Source of the DNA: Blepharisma japonicum
Lineage: Eukaryota > Ciliophora > Heterotrichea > Heterotrichida > Blepharismidae
NCBI GenBank assembly: GCA_949751835.1
Contig: CATKHK010000146.1
Location: forward strand, 1-57,157
Length of the DNA: 57,157 nt
Reading direction: 5' to 3'
This document shows, in pieces, positions 11,364 through 23,326 of this stretch; positions within the stretch are counted from its first letter, which is position 1; each line of letters begins with the position of its first letter. A program made the position numbers and the translations under genes. The notes below the pieces were generated by a model that was not told where the DNA came from, did not search any database, and was given only the letters and a program-made list of their open reading frames with translations.

Positions 11364-12713
11364 ATGGGTAAAAGGAACAAAATTAACAGGATCCTTGAAA
11401 GCATGGGATGGGGCAAATATCAAATCTATGTATTTTGGACTTGCTTTGTGGTATGATTTATATAGACATTAATACTTCAAACAAGCACCAGAGCTTCAGT
11501 CGCTGTCATTATGATGGACAGCAAAGAAAATCACCCAGACAGGAACATCGGTATCCTCCCAAGCATAATGCAGCTCGGGAATGTAATAGGGTGCTATGGA
11601 TTTGGATACTTTTCAAATCGGTTTGGAAGGAAGTGGCTGTTCCTGTATGGAGACATTATTACGATAATTGGGATTGCTTTGACTATCGTAGACACAGAAT
11701 GGATGCTACTTAAGATTGGTCTTTTCCTAGTTGGAGTAGGAACCGGATCAGACATGGTCTTAGCTAATTCAATAGCTTTCGAAAGCTTTCCTCCTAGTAA
11801 GAGATGCAAGCTAGGGATTATGAACTGTGCTTGCAGCATAGGCTCAATTACGACTTTTGGAATTGGCCTTCTCACTACACAAATATCAATTTTTGATATT
11901 CCATCTTTAGGCATTGTTTTGTCATACAGTTTGATTATCGCTCTTATTCTTATGATCATGAGGATCTATCTCATGGAGACTCCAATGTATCTGTGCGATC
12001 ATTACGAGGATAAAAAACTAGCTACTGTGCTATTTCATATTGCCCAGATCAATGGGAAGTCAGATTGCGATAATGTGATGGATACTCCAATGCTTGAGAA
12101 CTCAATAAGCTCAGAAGAAGTCACTGACAAGCCTCCTACTTTAAAAGAGCTATTCAACCATCATAACAAAAGAGCAACTCTTTTTCTCTCAGCAATTTAC
12201 ATTTTTTCTTCAATTGCAACTACCAGTTTAACATATTTTATGCCAGAATTGCTGCCAAACATTTCTGAGCATCAAATATATATCGTAATTTTGTTCCAAA
12301 GCTGTTGCAGTATGCCAGGAATGTTCATTTCATATGAACTGATGGACACAGTTTTTGGAAGAGTTTACACAACAGCTTTGGGATTTTTATTTACAGCTCT
12401 CACTTTGTTCCCAATCATGTATTCCTCAGGATTTTGGATTATCTTGATTATGTCAGGGATCAACAACATGATGAGCAACGTTGGTTTTGCGACGCTAAGT
12501 GCAGCAACTCCAGAGAGCTTTAATACGCACATTAGGTGCTTATCGACAGGATGGCTTATGGGCACTTCAAAGGTGGCAGGGATTATTGCCCCTATTGTGA
12601 TAGGCTATCTTATTAACTCAACAGGGCCAATTGGAGCACTTTGGCTATCGCTTGTTGGATTTGTTTTAGCAAGTGCTTCTTCATTGGCCTTGAAAGAAAC
12701 CAGACCGATCTAA
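11364..12713 (+). CDS. SV2-like MFS transporter
   Basis: 444 residues after removal of one 15-nt intron (11451-11465). The N-terminus has R-I-L-E-S-M-G-W-G-K-Y-Q, the usual opening of SV2/organic-ion transporters of the major facilitator superfamily. The MFS loop 2-3 signature is C-Y-G-F-G-Y-F-S-N-R-F-G-R-K-W. About 12 hydrophobic helices follow, with a central loop containing the acidic E-E-V-T-D-K-P-P-T-L-K-E-L segment typical of the family. Start at 11364: upstream in-frame TAA at 11349, and the first ATG after it. It is a plasma-membrane or vesicle solute transporter; the substrate is unknown. The 5S gene lies 86 bp downstream on the same strand. Confidence 0.88.
11451..11465 (+). other. 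15-nt intron in the MFS gene
   Basis: GTATGATTTATATAG. It contains TGA and TAG, so unspliced RNA would end early. Removal joins phase-0 exons encoding ...T-C-F-V and T-L-I-L-Q..., restoring the first transmembrane helix. Confidence 0.92.
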
Positions 12714-12799
12714 TTTAGTTAGTAATGTATATGATTAAATTAAGTCTTAATATAATAATTAATTAGATAGTATTTATGGAAAGATGGTTTTAAAACCTT

Positions 12800-12917
12800 G
12801 TTGTCGGCCATACTATGCCTAACGCACCAGATCCCATCCGAACTCTGAAGTTAAGCGGCATAAGGCGAGGTTAGTACTTGGGTGGGGGACCGCCAGGGAA
12901 GCCCTCGTGCTGACAGC
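12800..12917 (+). rRNA. 5S ribosomal RNA
   Basis: A single 118-nt 5S rRNA gene. It carries the conserved loop sequence GATCCCATCCGAACTCTGAA at 12830-12849 and the internal control region that follows. The ends pair as helix I: GTTGTCGGC at the 5' end with GCTGACAGC at the 3' end, with G-U wobbles. A T-rich stretch just downstream (TCTTTTA) fits RNA polymerase III termination. Helices II/III and IV/V can also be drawn. Only one copy is in the window, so this is a dispersed gene and not part of a local tandem array. Confidence 0.97.
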
Positions 12918-12964
12918 TAATCTTTTATTATTTATTTTATCTAGTGATTTTATTTCATTAAAAC

Positions 12965-15247
12965 TTAATCTTCCTCTCTTAATTTTGTCTTCGATAGGTA
13001 AATTCTTAAGCCAAGTCCTAAACAATGCAGACTTAAGAAAAAGTTTGTTCTGTAAAGCAGATCTTGCCCACAGCACGCCATATAAAACGCTATTAAAATA
13101 TCTGCATTATTTGGCTTAATTGTTTTATTTGTGTAAGTTATAGCAAAAAGCAGAGATAAATAGCAAAGGATATTGAATCCGTCATAAAGGTTTAAAATTT
13201 CTACATAAGAAAAAGTTAGAAGGTTTAGATATCAGCCGATTTGCTGAGAAACAGTAAGGAATAATAGTAGGAAGCTAGGGAATAGAATTCCTTTAGTTAT
13301 AGATTTTGATTTATTTAAAGCAAAACATATAATTGTCAAAATTAAAACTGTAATTCAAGGGAAAATAAGGGCAAATATTGCAAGATAGTAAGATTTTAAA
13401 AGATATTTCTGAGGTATTTTTTTGCAGACAAAATAAGAAAAATCAATGATTGTGACATAATTAAATGCCATAATAATTGCTATTCCATATCCAGTTGCCA
13501 TAATGAAAGCAATATCAATTATTCCTAAATGCTGATGAGGATTGTGAACGTGATCCCACCCTAAAAATCCATAAACTCTTAAAGTGCAGCTAGCTAAATA
13601 CAATAATCCTGCTATGCTTGCTAGAAGAATAACCCTTAATTTTGAGTCAAATGTTAATATAATTCCTATACTAGCTGCCGCGCTAACAACAGTAAGTCGG
13701 AATTCTTTAGAAAGCATGATAAGCATTCCAATTAAATCAATGCTAATTTCGAATTCGTAAATTCTTTCAGGATCATACCCAATAATTCATATATCAGGCC
13801 CATCAGCACAATATTCATTAAAATAGAAGGTAAAATCATTTTCGTTATATTTCACAATTTCTTCAATTCCGCACTTGCCGTAAATGACTGGGAATTTTTC
13901 ATCAGTTTTACTTTTGAGCCTTATTGGGTATCGCCCTTGAGAAAAATCAAGACCTGGAGTTATGTGTGTAGCTACAGAGTCTGATCCTTTTACTTTATAG
14001 TCAATTCTAAATAGGAAGGCCTCAGAAAAACTGAGTTCTTCTGTTTTCTTGCTATAGAATTCATAAGAAATCCATGCGTTTTCTCTTGATTGGACCATTG
14101 AGGTAGAGTCAGGAGGGCTGATTATTTTGTAATAGTATTGATTATTCAGTTTAAAAGCTTCAGCTTCTAATTGATAAATTCCATCAAAATCAATAAACAT
14201 ATCAATCTCTTCAGAGCTTCTTATTAGAAAAATTCCTTCTGAATTATCATCAATCAATGAATAAATCTTCCCTGAAATTACCCTTGTGACTTTTTCTTTT
14301 AAATCAGGAATCTTGGTAATTTCTATCACTTTTTCTATTTTTGTTTTAGTGCCTATATCGTTCAGTAGCCTATTAACCTTATTTCGCCATACCTTACTGA
14401 CATTTTCTTTTATATCGCTTGGCTCACTATTTAATATTGCTTTAATAGCCTGGTTCAATTTCCCAAGAAACTTTGACCCATAAACTAATTCATTATGATT
14501 CATTTGTAAATGAAGGTCTTCAATCTGGGTAGTATAAGCATGAAGTGAATTTTTATCATTCAATTCTTCTGTATTTGTAAGCCTAGAAGGAATCATTCAA
14601 TCTTTTACGCCTCCTGTCGCAGAAAGGATAAAAATCTCTTCATGTTTTGGATCAAGCCAAAAATTATGAACTTTTGCATAAGCTGCAGGAAAAGCTAAAT
14701 AAAAATTGGTTGGGTGCGCTTCAAAAGGCGTACTTAAAGCAATTATTGTAGAAATTCTTCCGACTGGAGCATTTGGCAGTGATAAAGCTAAAGATGTGAC
14801 TATTCCGCCCATAGAATGAGCAATTATTGTGATTTTCTTTTCATACATGATTGAGAGCTCATTTAAACAGTCAACTACGAATTGAGCCTCAGCATTCATC
14901 AGATTGTGTGAAAAGGCTACTGCGCTTCCTTTAAAGTCAATTGAATAAAAATCAAGATCAAGGTCATGGAATCCAAAATATTGAGCCATTTCGATAGCTT
15001 GAGTGGCATTTCCTTTATGCCCGTGAATAAAGAGAAAAGGTGGGTATTGAGATGTTTTGGATCTTCCTGTGTAAATATCAATATAGTTTAGTGAAAATCC
15101 GTAGGGATTAGATTTTGTGTCTAGAGGGATTTCTGTGAGGGACGAGGAGCCGTGATATTTTGTTATTTTGTCTTGAGGAAGATAATATAGCGAGAGTCAT
15201 ATGCTGATTAGGAAAGGTGCTAAAAGGATGACTCCGTATTTTTTCAT
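12965..15247 (-). CDS. PGAP1: PGAP1-like GPI inositol deacylase
   Basis: 760 residues when four or more in-frame TGA codons are read as Trp. Residues 1-22 form a membrane anchor. F-L-F-I-H-G-H-K-G-N-A-T follows, then the lipase elbow H-S-M-G-G with Ser145, and T-P-F. This is the PGAP1/Bst1 alpha-beta hydrolase layout. A long lumenal beta-rich region comes next, and the last 250 residues contain about six to eight hydrophobic helices, reaching the stop at 12965-12967. PGAP1 removes the acyl chain from the inositol of GPI anchors in the ER so that anchored proteins can leave (family knowledge). It fits ciliates, which have abundant GPI-linked surface antigens. The 3' end lies 47 bp from the convergent 5S gene. 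Confidence 0.85.
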
Positions 15248-15391
15248 TTATAGAGATAAATTAAAGAATTAAGATTCCCCAGTAATGGAAATATAGTAAA
15301 TTGCCAGTGAACGTGATTTATATTTTTCTATTTGGGCTGACTATGATATTTAAATCTTAAATAATATACAATAATAATTTCATAATTAAAA

Positions 15392-16927
15392 TTAAGATAT
15401 ATTTCAAAGAGGTCCCATCTCTTCATTTTCCTGCTCTTTGGGTACGCTCAGTCTCATTTGTTCAATTAATTCTACTTTTTCTTCTTCTTCTCCTTCTTCT
15501 TGCTTTTCCTCTTCACTTTTCTCCTCTTCCTTTCTATCTTCTTCTTTTCTATCTTCTTCTTCATCCTTTCTCTCTTCACCTATAACTCGTACATTTGTTA
15601 TTACTCCTTCTATCTGCCCTATCTGCTCTACCTGCTCTATCTGTCCTATCACCCCTATTATAACAGACTCAGACTCTCCATGAATTAAAAGCGAAGAACC
15701 AGCTTCTAACAGCTGAGATTCTCCTTCATCTAATTGGCTTGATTCTTCTTGGTCTTCTTCTCCTTGGCCTTCATCGTAGTTTCCTCCTTCTTGAGTTAAA
15801 TACGACACTTCTTCAGTTGGCAACACTTGTTTACTAAAGCACATCCTGCAAAAGTTCTGACAGCTTCAAGGTTCTTTTAAAGATAAGTGCAGGACAGTTC
15901 GATTGACTTGAATTGCCACATCCTGATGAGATGTAATTGGGACTGTTTTCTTAGACTGCAGCAAAGTTCCGAATTTGCTATTTTGGTCTTCAATGATGAA
16001 CTGGTTATTTACAAATTTTATTCGAGCATGGTGCCTACTTACAGAGATATCTGACAGCTTTAAATCACACTCGTGACCTCTTCCTATTAAGGAAAATTGA
16101 CCTTCGTCTAGAGAAACTACATGCAAGCCGTGGCTTTGTCTGTTGTCTGGGCGATAATCTTCAATTAAAATATAAGATTTTGTAGGGTAAGTCATGCTAA
16201 TTAGCTCAATTTTTTGGCCTTCGAAGTTCATGACAGATGGAAGTTTTGTCTTGCAGAGCTCGCATGAAAGGTCTTTCCAATAATACGAGATTGCTCTTTC
16301 TGACTGCCTTGTTGCAACCTTATTTTTGAGTCACTCTTTCAGACAATTTATGTGGACATATTTCATTGTCCCTGAGCACTTGCATGGATTAATTAGAGGA
16401 TCTGATTTTGTATTTGTCTCATAGAGGCAAATTCTGCACTGGTTATTTCCTTGATTTGAATCTTCCTGCTTGACATTTTCGACATCGGACGGGATTGAAC
16501 CGAGAAACCCTGGGATATCGACAGAATCCTTATTTATCGATATTTTTTTGACTCTAAAACGGACCCTTCCAAGCTTTAATCAGTCACCTTCATGCATGAG
16601 GTGTCCTTTTATACCTTTTGTTTTCATATATTTCACCACAAGTCAGAGTTTTTCGCTAAGTGACTCACTGAATTGATGAGCTGTAAAACTTCCTGGATTT
16701 TTTCGAATGCTGAGAAGAGGCTCTGTACCCTCATGAATATCTTTTGTGTCATCGGCAACTGTATAACAAGTTTGATTGGCACGGAAAATTGAACAAGAAG
16801 TGACAGTTTTTAGAAACGACTTAGTGATTGAGCGAGACTCGTAATCAAATAACCCATGGGTGTCTCTTGACCATGTTACTGTACGGATTTCAAGGCTATA
16901 TAAAACTTACAATGTACTCGACTTCAT
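15392..16927 (-). CDS. RING-CH E3 ligase with FHA domain
   Basis: 506 residues after one 15-nt intron and with TGA as Trp. The RING-CH (MARCH-type) finger is complete: C-R-I-C-L-Y-E, then P-C-K-C-S-G-T-M, K-Y-V-H-I-N-C-L-K-E-W-L, and C-E-L-C at the end. Before it, G-D-W-L-K-L-G-R-V-R-F-R-V looks like the edge of another beta-sandwich. After it is an FHA domain: F-S-L-I-G-R-G-H-E-C-D-L, then L-S-D-I-S-V-S-R-H-H-A-R-I and D-Q-N-S-K-F-G-T-L, with the phosphothreonine-binding R, S and H present. The tail has a CxxC cluster and a long Glu-rich stretch. RING-CH proteins ubiquitinate targets and FHA binds phosphothreonine, so phosphorylation-dependent ubiquitination is a reasonable inference. No transmembrane helix, unlike many MARCH proteins. 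Confidence 0.88.
16896..16910 (-). other. 15-nt intron in the RING-CH gene
   Basis: On the minus strand: GTAAGTTTTATATAG. It splits a codon after six residues, joining ...S-T-(TT|C) to L-E-I-R-T. Without splicing the ATG at 16925-16927 would run into an in-frame TAG. Confidence 0.88.
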
Positions 16928-17184
16928 TTTTCTGAATTTTAATATGCAACTTTGTTAAGTTTTTTTATTTTAACTCACTATTTTTTATAAGAATAGTTAT
17001 TATTAGTAATTAATTTTGTTTAAAAGATTAATTAAAGGAGCTTATTATAGAATTTAATATTTCACATATAAAAACTGAAAAATAGCATTGAAATAACTAT
17101 CAGCAAATAAATATATCTTTATAAAATTCCATAGAAATTGAAACTTATGCACTATAATTGCATTAATAAACCTTTTATACTAAT

Positions 17185-18102
17185 ATGGAAGCTCAGGTTC
17201 ACATTTTAGTTAAACTAGAAGATGAAGAACCCCAAGAACTTCCTGCTGTCCCGTTGAATATTGAAGAATTATTCAACATAATTTACAAATCAACTGGAGT
17301 TATACATTTCAAGGTAAAATACAGAAATGCAATTATTTCCAATACTGAGCAATTACTAACAGCTTATTTAGAAAATAAAGAGCCAACCCTTGAGTTCACT
17401 ATAGAAGAAGAGCTATCTATGCCAAGCTACATAGGAAGCTCAATACAAAATGTATCCCAAAGCTTGAACCAGCCCAAAAAGCTTACCGTCTCAAATGGCG
17501 TCATCAGCAAGACAGATTTGCTTACCCTAATCGAGGAAATCGGAAATTCAGCTCAAAAAAGAGTTGCAGACACCTATAAAAGTTTTTTAAATAAAAGACA
17601 AGAATTTTATTCGATTGATGAAGGGAAATGGCAACTAGCAGCTTTTGAACACCTACAATTCCAAGAAACTCTCTTGGCTGGAGTTCTAGGTGAAGTCTGT
17701 AAGCAAGCTGGGATAAACCCACTGATATTTAATACTTCTTGCAGAGCTAATGAAGCAGACCAAGAGGTGCGGGATGCTCTTGAAAGAATGACCACTAAGC
17801 TCTTGCAGGTAAATGTTCAAAAGCCTGAAGCCCTTACAAAGGAATTATTCCATCAAATAATTGAATATCAGTCTCAATTCCTAGAGAACTTTTTACAGCG
17901 AAATCCTCCAAGATTCCCAGCTGATGTGATTTTGTTGCATTTTAGAGAAGGAGATGAGTTGATGAAGATTTTTGGGTTTGACGAGAATGAGATATCAGCT
18001 GCAATGACTGAATTTAAATTTGATACTGATGAAGAATGGGAACCTTTAAGACAAAAACTTCGTGCTGCTGTAGAGAATAGTATGAGCACGGCTAGCCAGT
18101 AA
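17185..18102 (+). CDS. Unknown protein with PB1-like N-terminus
   Basis: 305 residues, not recognised. Residues 1-75 alternate beta strands and a helix (V-H-I-L-V-K-L, then F-K-V-K-Y, and L-E-F-T-I-E), which could be a PB1 or ubiquitin-like fold. Residues 110-300 are mostly helical and acidic, with no transmembrane helix or catalytic motif. It is a convergent neighbour of the WD40-channel gene, with 26 bp between stop codons. Codon use matches its neighbours, so it looks like a resident, expressed gene. Confidence 0.7.
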   Translation: MEAQVHILVKLEDEEPQELPAVPLNIEELFNIIYKSTGVIHFKVKYRNAIISNTEQLLTAYLENKEPTLEFTIEEELSMPSYIGSSIQNVSQSLNQPKKLTVSNGVISKTDLLTLIEEIGNSAQKRVADTYKSFLNKRQEFYSIDEGKWQLAAFEHLQFQETLLAGVLGEVCKQAGINPLIFNTSCRANEADQEVRDALERMTTKLLQVNVQKPEALTKELFHQIIEYQSQFLENFLQRNPPRFPADVILLHFREGDELMKIFGFDENEISAAMTEFKFDTDEEWEPLRQKLRAAVENSMSTASQ

Positions 18103-18128
18103 TTTAAAGACTATTTCGCTAATGATTT

Positions 18129-21100
18129 TTATTTATCTTTTACTTTTTCTTCTAATGCTTGAAGCTTGTCTGCGAACTTTTCTTTGAAGTTTTTAATTTC
18201 ACTTTCAATTCCTTTTAAAGTTTCAACCCCTTCATTGCTGATATCAGCTATTTTCTTCCCAACCAAATCTTGCACTACTTTGCTGCCTTCATTCATAGAT
18301 GCCAATTTTGTCTGCACAGAATTAAGCTCCTTCATAAAAGTTTGAACCTTCTTTTCAAGGCCTAAATCTAGTGCAAATTCATCTTGGTCTACATTTGTGC
18401 ACAGCTGGAGGTACATTCTTTGGCCTGAGTTTCTTCTCCAGAAGACCATAGTTTCATACTCAATGATCATAGAGACCATAGCCTGAATATCAGCGACAAC
18501 CATTTCGTCGTTGACTCTTGAATAAGTATCACCCATGATAGCGACAAGCAAATTGAACATCATAAGTGGGTTCACAATGGTCGCTATATAAAAGCTTATC
18601 CACTCGATATCTGAGTACCCATCAGTGTTAAATGCGTTGAAAACGAGTAAATAAGAATCCATCAGTGACTCTTCAAAACCTTTTGCCTCAGAAATCCCGC
18701 TGAGCACAACAAACATAAAGGTAAAGGCGAGAATTGAAAATAGCAGGACAATACCGAATGGCACCATGTCTGAAACGATTTCTGAAATCATACGAATCAT
18801 ATAGCGTGTTTGCTTAAATACTCTGAAAAATCCCAGTCCTCTTTGAAATGAAAAAACTAGAATAAGCCCCAGCAAGATTTTAGAAAATTCTCCTCCCCAA
18901 ATCGGTGACTCAATAAGATAAATAAATACTAAAAATGTCCTTGCAAGATCTGACCAATTCCACTTGTCATTGATAAAGTGATGGAACCCCATAGACATTT
19001 CAACTACTTCTATTAGCATGAAAATAGTATTAAGGAAGCCTAATAAAATCAGACTCCACACTTCCGTTGAGTCTTCAGTCTCGACCAGTGTGTAAAACAT
19101 CAATATCAAAAGGAAAAGTAGATACAAAGTTCCATGACCGAACATTAATAATTGAATTTGCTGCCACTTTGTGATAATATACGTATGAATGATTGGAGTT
19201 TCAAAAACACTTGGATCTGTGCATGAAATAAGGCTGCTCAAAAATCGGATCCCTTCTAGGTTTCCCATAGTCAAGTTTACTCTGAAAGAGCTGACTCTGT
19301 ATATAAGGAATTCCTCGCTTTTCTTAGCACTGGTCTTGTCTAAAAAGTTGTTGCAATCAATATTGTAGCTGACAGATGGGTAGACATGGCTTTCATCTGA
19401 CTTTAAAATCCCAAAGTACTTAAGCCCAGGCTGCTTGGACCTCAAAAAGGCGTATTTATAAAGATTCGAAAGACTTGGGGTTGATAGCTCATTGAGACAT
19501 GGGAGGTCATTTTCTAGCCGAGTCAGTATGAAAGAGTCCCTTGGGATTATTTTTGCAATTTTCTTGATCATTAAATCAACGAGCTCTTTGTTTTTAGTTT
19601 CCAAAGCAATGCTGAGAGGACTAATTCCACTTGTAGTTGTCAAAAACTTGCATTGCCCTTTGAATGATAAGTTCACTAAATGTATATCCACGATATAAGC
19701 GAAAAGATGCATGATATTGACGCACCATGGAAGAATTATCCAGCCATTCAAATGGATTGGGTAGCTGCCTTGGTAATCGCCAGCCCAAACTCTTTTGAAG
19801 AAGGTTACATAGAAGACTGAGTAGATATTTGGCCCAAAGACACTTACATCATTTCCTTTTGTAGTCGCAGGGTTTTTTAAGCTGATCACTTGATTATCGC
19901 TTGTGACGTATATATATTCACTAATAGGGTCCAATGCTACATGTTTTATTGCTGTTCCAAGCTTTACAGTCCCCAGTAATGCTTTATCTCTCATTGACCA
20001 GAATTGCAGCTCTTCATATCTAGTCCCTACAATCAAATATTCATCAGAATCAGTTAGGCAGCCACTAACCAGAAGAGGTGATCTCTGAACATTTCTTTTC
20101 TGCTTAGGTCTGATTGAGTCTCTAAGTCCTGCAATCATTTGATTTCCCATCTCCCCAATTTCTTGAGTCTCTTCCAAAGCAGTCAGTGAGGCAATAAGAG
20201 TGAAAAATTCAAGATCCCAGATATCAATCATGCCATTTCCTCCTAATGAAATCAATAACTTCTGATTGTGGCTTAAGGTCAGGTGGCTGATATTTTGAGT
20301 AAACCCTTTAAGCTCTTTGTGTTCTGCAGCAGTGCAGCTTACCACGTGAAGAGTATCTGCTGTTGCTTGGATTACAAAATTTGAATTAGCAAAAGAAACG
20401 CTTCTGATTTCTTTTGCAGAAGTAGCATACTTTATTGGTGTAAAGGTTGCCAGGTCCCATATCAGCAGTTCTCCTTCTGATTTTGTTGCATCATTCGCGA
20501 CAGAAGCTAGTTTGGTGTTATCTCTTGAAAAGTCAACTGATGTGACTGCCCAGTGGTGCATAGAGAGATTTTTGACTTCTTTTTGAGTTTGGGTATTCCA
20601 GATTTTGATAGTAGAATATTCATTTCCAACTGCCATTAGTGTACCTAGCTGATTAATTGCAATACATTTGGGCCTTCCTTCATATCTGCGCAGCTCAGTT
20701 GTGATATTTGATTTAAGAGAGTGCATTTTTAGAGAATTGTCTTCTCCAATAGTAAAGATCCGCGAGTTATCAGGAGTAATGAGAAGTCCATTGATTATGT
20801 CGTCATGAGTGACAATTCCTTCTTTTCTTTCAGGATCCTCAACGAGTCTTATTCTTTCGATTGTTTTGTCAATACCTCCTGAGTAAATGTATTTTCCGTC
20901 GCTAGAAGAGCACAAAACCTTTGGGATAGAATTCAATTTCAGGTAGGTTTCGCAGTTCCCTGTGTTTGAATCTCATATATAAAGCATTCCAGTCCCATCT
21001 TGTTCGCATGCAGTTGCCATATAGTTGGAGTTTTCAATGTTGCAGATCGCAATTATGCTACTTTTCATTTTCTCTAGTCTATTATGGCTTCCATCAGACA

Positions 21101-21830
21101 GATTCCACAATCTTATAACTCGATCTTCCCCTGTAGAAGCAAGTATAGGCTTCTCTTCTCTGTCATTGAATTCTTTGGTAGGGCAGTATGCAACACCTCC
21201 TAAGCTTGAATCTTGGACCAAATCAGAAAGTTTTTCATAAGGATTATTAGTAGAATACAGAAAAATTTTGTTATCAGAAGCTGAAGTCACAAAAATTTCT
21301 CCCCTCTTCGCAAAGCAAATTTCTTTAATATGGCCTTTATGTTCTTTGATTTCCTTTACAAGTTCTCCAGTTTCGCTGCTCCAAATTCTAACTCCTCCTC
21401 CTTCTCCTCCAGAAATCACAATTTTCTTTGCGTCATCTGCTGCAATCGCTAATACTTTATCATTAGAAGATATAATCTTGATTCTCCTTCTTGTCTCGAA
21501 GTTTCACAAAATGATTTTATTGTCATCTCCACCACTAGCTACTACACTGTCACTCATGTTGCATAAGCAGTTGATTTTTCCAACATGACCTTGAAAAGGA
21601 TAATTTTCTTTGGTAGATAACTTATAGACCTGAACCAGTCCTTTTCTAGTTCCTACAAGTAAGAATTTGCTAGTCTTGGAAACCAGCATGCTTGTGATCA
21701 CCAAGTTTACGCTAATCATTTCGACCCTCTTGTCGAATTCTTTTATGACGTTTTCTAAGAATTCTTTGATCTCTATCTGTGGGGAATCTTCGAGCTCCAC
21801 ATAGCCATCAGGCTTGATGTCCATTTTCAA
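18129..21830 (-). CDS. WD40-repeat TRP-type cation channel fusion
   Basis: 1233 residues in one exon, with TGA as Trp near 21505 and 20971. Residues 1-560 are a long series of WD40 blades (for example G-G-D-D-N-K-I-I-L-W, G-G-V-R-I-W, T-I-K-I-W-N, M-I-D-I-W-D and Q-F-W-S). A short ankyrin-like segment near 780-800 (G-I-S-P-L-S-I-A-L-E-T-K-N-K-E-L-V) follows. Six hydrophobic helices occupy about 890-1105, ending in N-P-L-M-M-F-N-L-L-V-A-I-M-G-D-T-Y, the S6 signature of TRP/polycystin-like channels. The C-terminus is a coiled coil. It probably forms a non-selective cation channel with a large cytosolic beta-propeller sensor or scaffold; gating stimulus unknown. Confidence 0.88.
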
Positions 21831-21861
21831 CTACTATTAAAATTTAATTAGATTAATTACA

Positions 21862-23235
21862 TTAGTGGAAAAAGGAGTCAGAAAGGTCCTCAAAAATTGA
21901 TGAACTTTTCTTCTTGGAAGCGTAGCTTAAAGAGTTGTCCTTTGGGAGGTTTTTTATTGAGGTAATTGTGTTAAATATCCCTGCTAAAGAGGGCTCGCTG
22001 CTTTTCTTTTTCCTTTGCACTAAGTTTTCAGTTGCGACTGAGACTTGTTCAGAGCCTTTTTTCTTTTGTTTTTGCTTCCTTCCTCGCTTTTTATTAGGAG
22101 GGTTTTCGTTTTGTTCGATACAGATAGTTTTGAAGTCTTCAAGCTCTTTGGAATTTTCAGCGTCTATTTGTCGAGAGAAGTCAGAAAGCTCTTCAGATAT
22201 AAGTTTTTTTATGTTATATTTGATTAATGAAGTCTTTACAGCGAATTTAAACTGGCTCAATGCTCGTGATGATCTGTGAATTCACACTTTGTTTAAATTG
22301 AATTGTTTTTTATCTGTTAGCAGAGTATTTATTTCAGATTTTAAATTTTCAATCTTTTTTTCTTGAGCTAAGATATAATTTCGCTGATCACTTTTTTGCT
22401 TTAGGACCTTTTCAAAAGATTCTTTGTCGATAGCAAATTGAATAGAAAGGTCACATAAAAATCTGCTCGTTTTTTCTATTAATAAGAAAACATCGTTAAA
22501 TTCTTTTTTTGCTGTGCTATTTTCAGAGGTTTTTTTAGAAATTTGTTCATTAAGCTGAGAAATTTCTTTTTCATATTGCTTTTTGAGAATTTCCTGTTCT
22601 CCTATTTTGCAATTTTCAATAGAAATTTCTTGTGACAACTTTGATGCTTTTGTTTCGTGGCTTGTCTCAACCTTTTGTAGCACAAGTGATTTGCTTTCTA
22701 GTGATTTTATTTTTTCTAATAGAGAAGACTCTAAGTCAAACCTTTCCATCATATCGTTTTCTATATTCTGCCTTTCTTTATTCTTTTCATGGACAGCTTT
22801 CTTTATTTTCTTTTTCAGAGAATTGATTGAATTTATTGTCTTATTGATACTGTGCCCTATTTCTATATACCTAACAAGATTGGACAGGTAATCTTCTTGC
22901 AGCATTAAACACGAATTTTCAGCATGTTTCTGCTGGACAGTTGAGTCTTTTAATTTAGCTTCTAACGACTCTTTTGCTTTTATAAGCAAATTAAGTGAAT
23001 TAGAGCAAGAAATCTGCGACAATTTGTGGTTTTCTTCGAGCTGCTGGATTAAATTTTGATCTTCATTAAGTTCAGATATTAGCACATCCAAATTCGGTAA
23101 ATCAAAAGAAGCCTGATTTTTTTTTGACAATTGATTTGTTTTTTTTCTCCTTAAAAGTGCCAAGCATGAGGTGAAATAAGGATAGACTTCTCGTTTCAAA
23201 TAATTTATTTCTTGTTCGACTTTGTCTAAACTCAT
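21862..23235 (-). CDS. Coiled-coil protein
   Basis: 457 residues when the TGA at 22279-22281 is read as Trp, which joins two open blocks. Residues 1-315 are almost continuous heptads rich in Lys, Glu, Ser and Leu. The C-terminal 130 residues include a basic cluster (K-K-R-G-R-K-Q-K-Q-K-K-K), a possible nuclear or nucleic-acid-binding signal. No known family was recognised; cytoskeletal, basal-body or ciliary proteins often look like this. It lies 31 bp upstream of the WD40-channel start and is transcribed in the same direction. Confidence 0.75.
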
Positions 23236-23326
23236 ATTTTTTATTGAGGGGGCAGAATAATTAATTCAAGCTCTTAATTTATGTATTAAGTATCAATAAA
23301 AGCTTATTTCAGTGTAAATTTCTTCC

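Noticed and set aside
12819-13119. Small open frames on both strands next to the 5S gene (12907-13119 plus, 12819-13076 minus)
   Set aside because: The plus frame is antisense to the true C-terminus of PGAP1 once TGA is read as Trp, and the minus one runs into the antisense of the 5S gene.
16470-16505. tRNA-like T-arm (GGTTCAATCCC on the minus strand)
   Set aside because: The flanking T-stem does not pair, no acceptor or anticodon arm fits, and the bases code for the RING-CH protein in frame.
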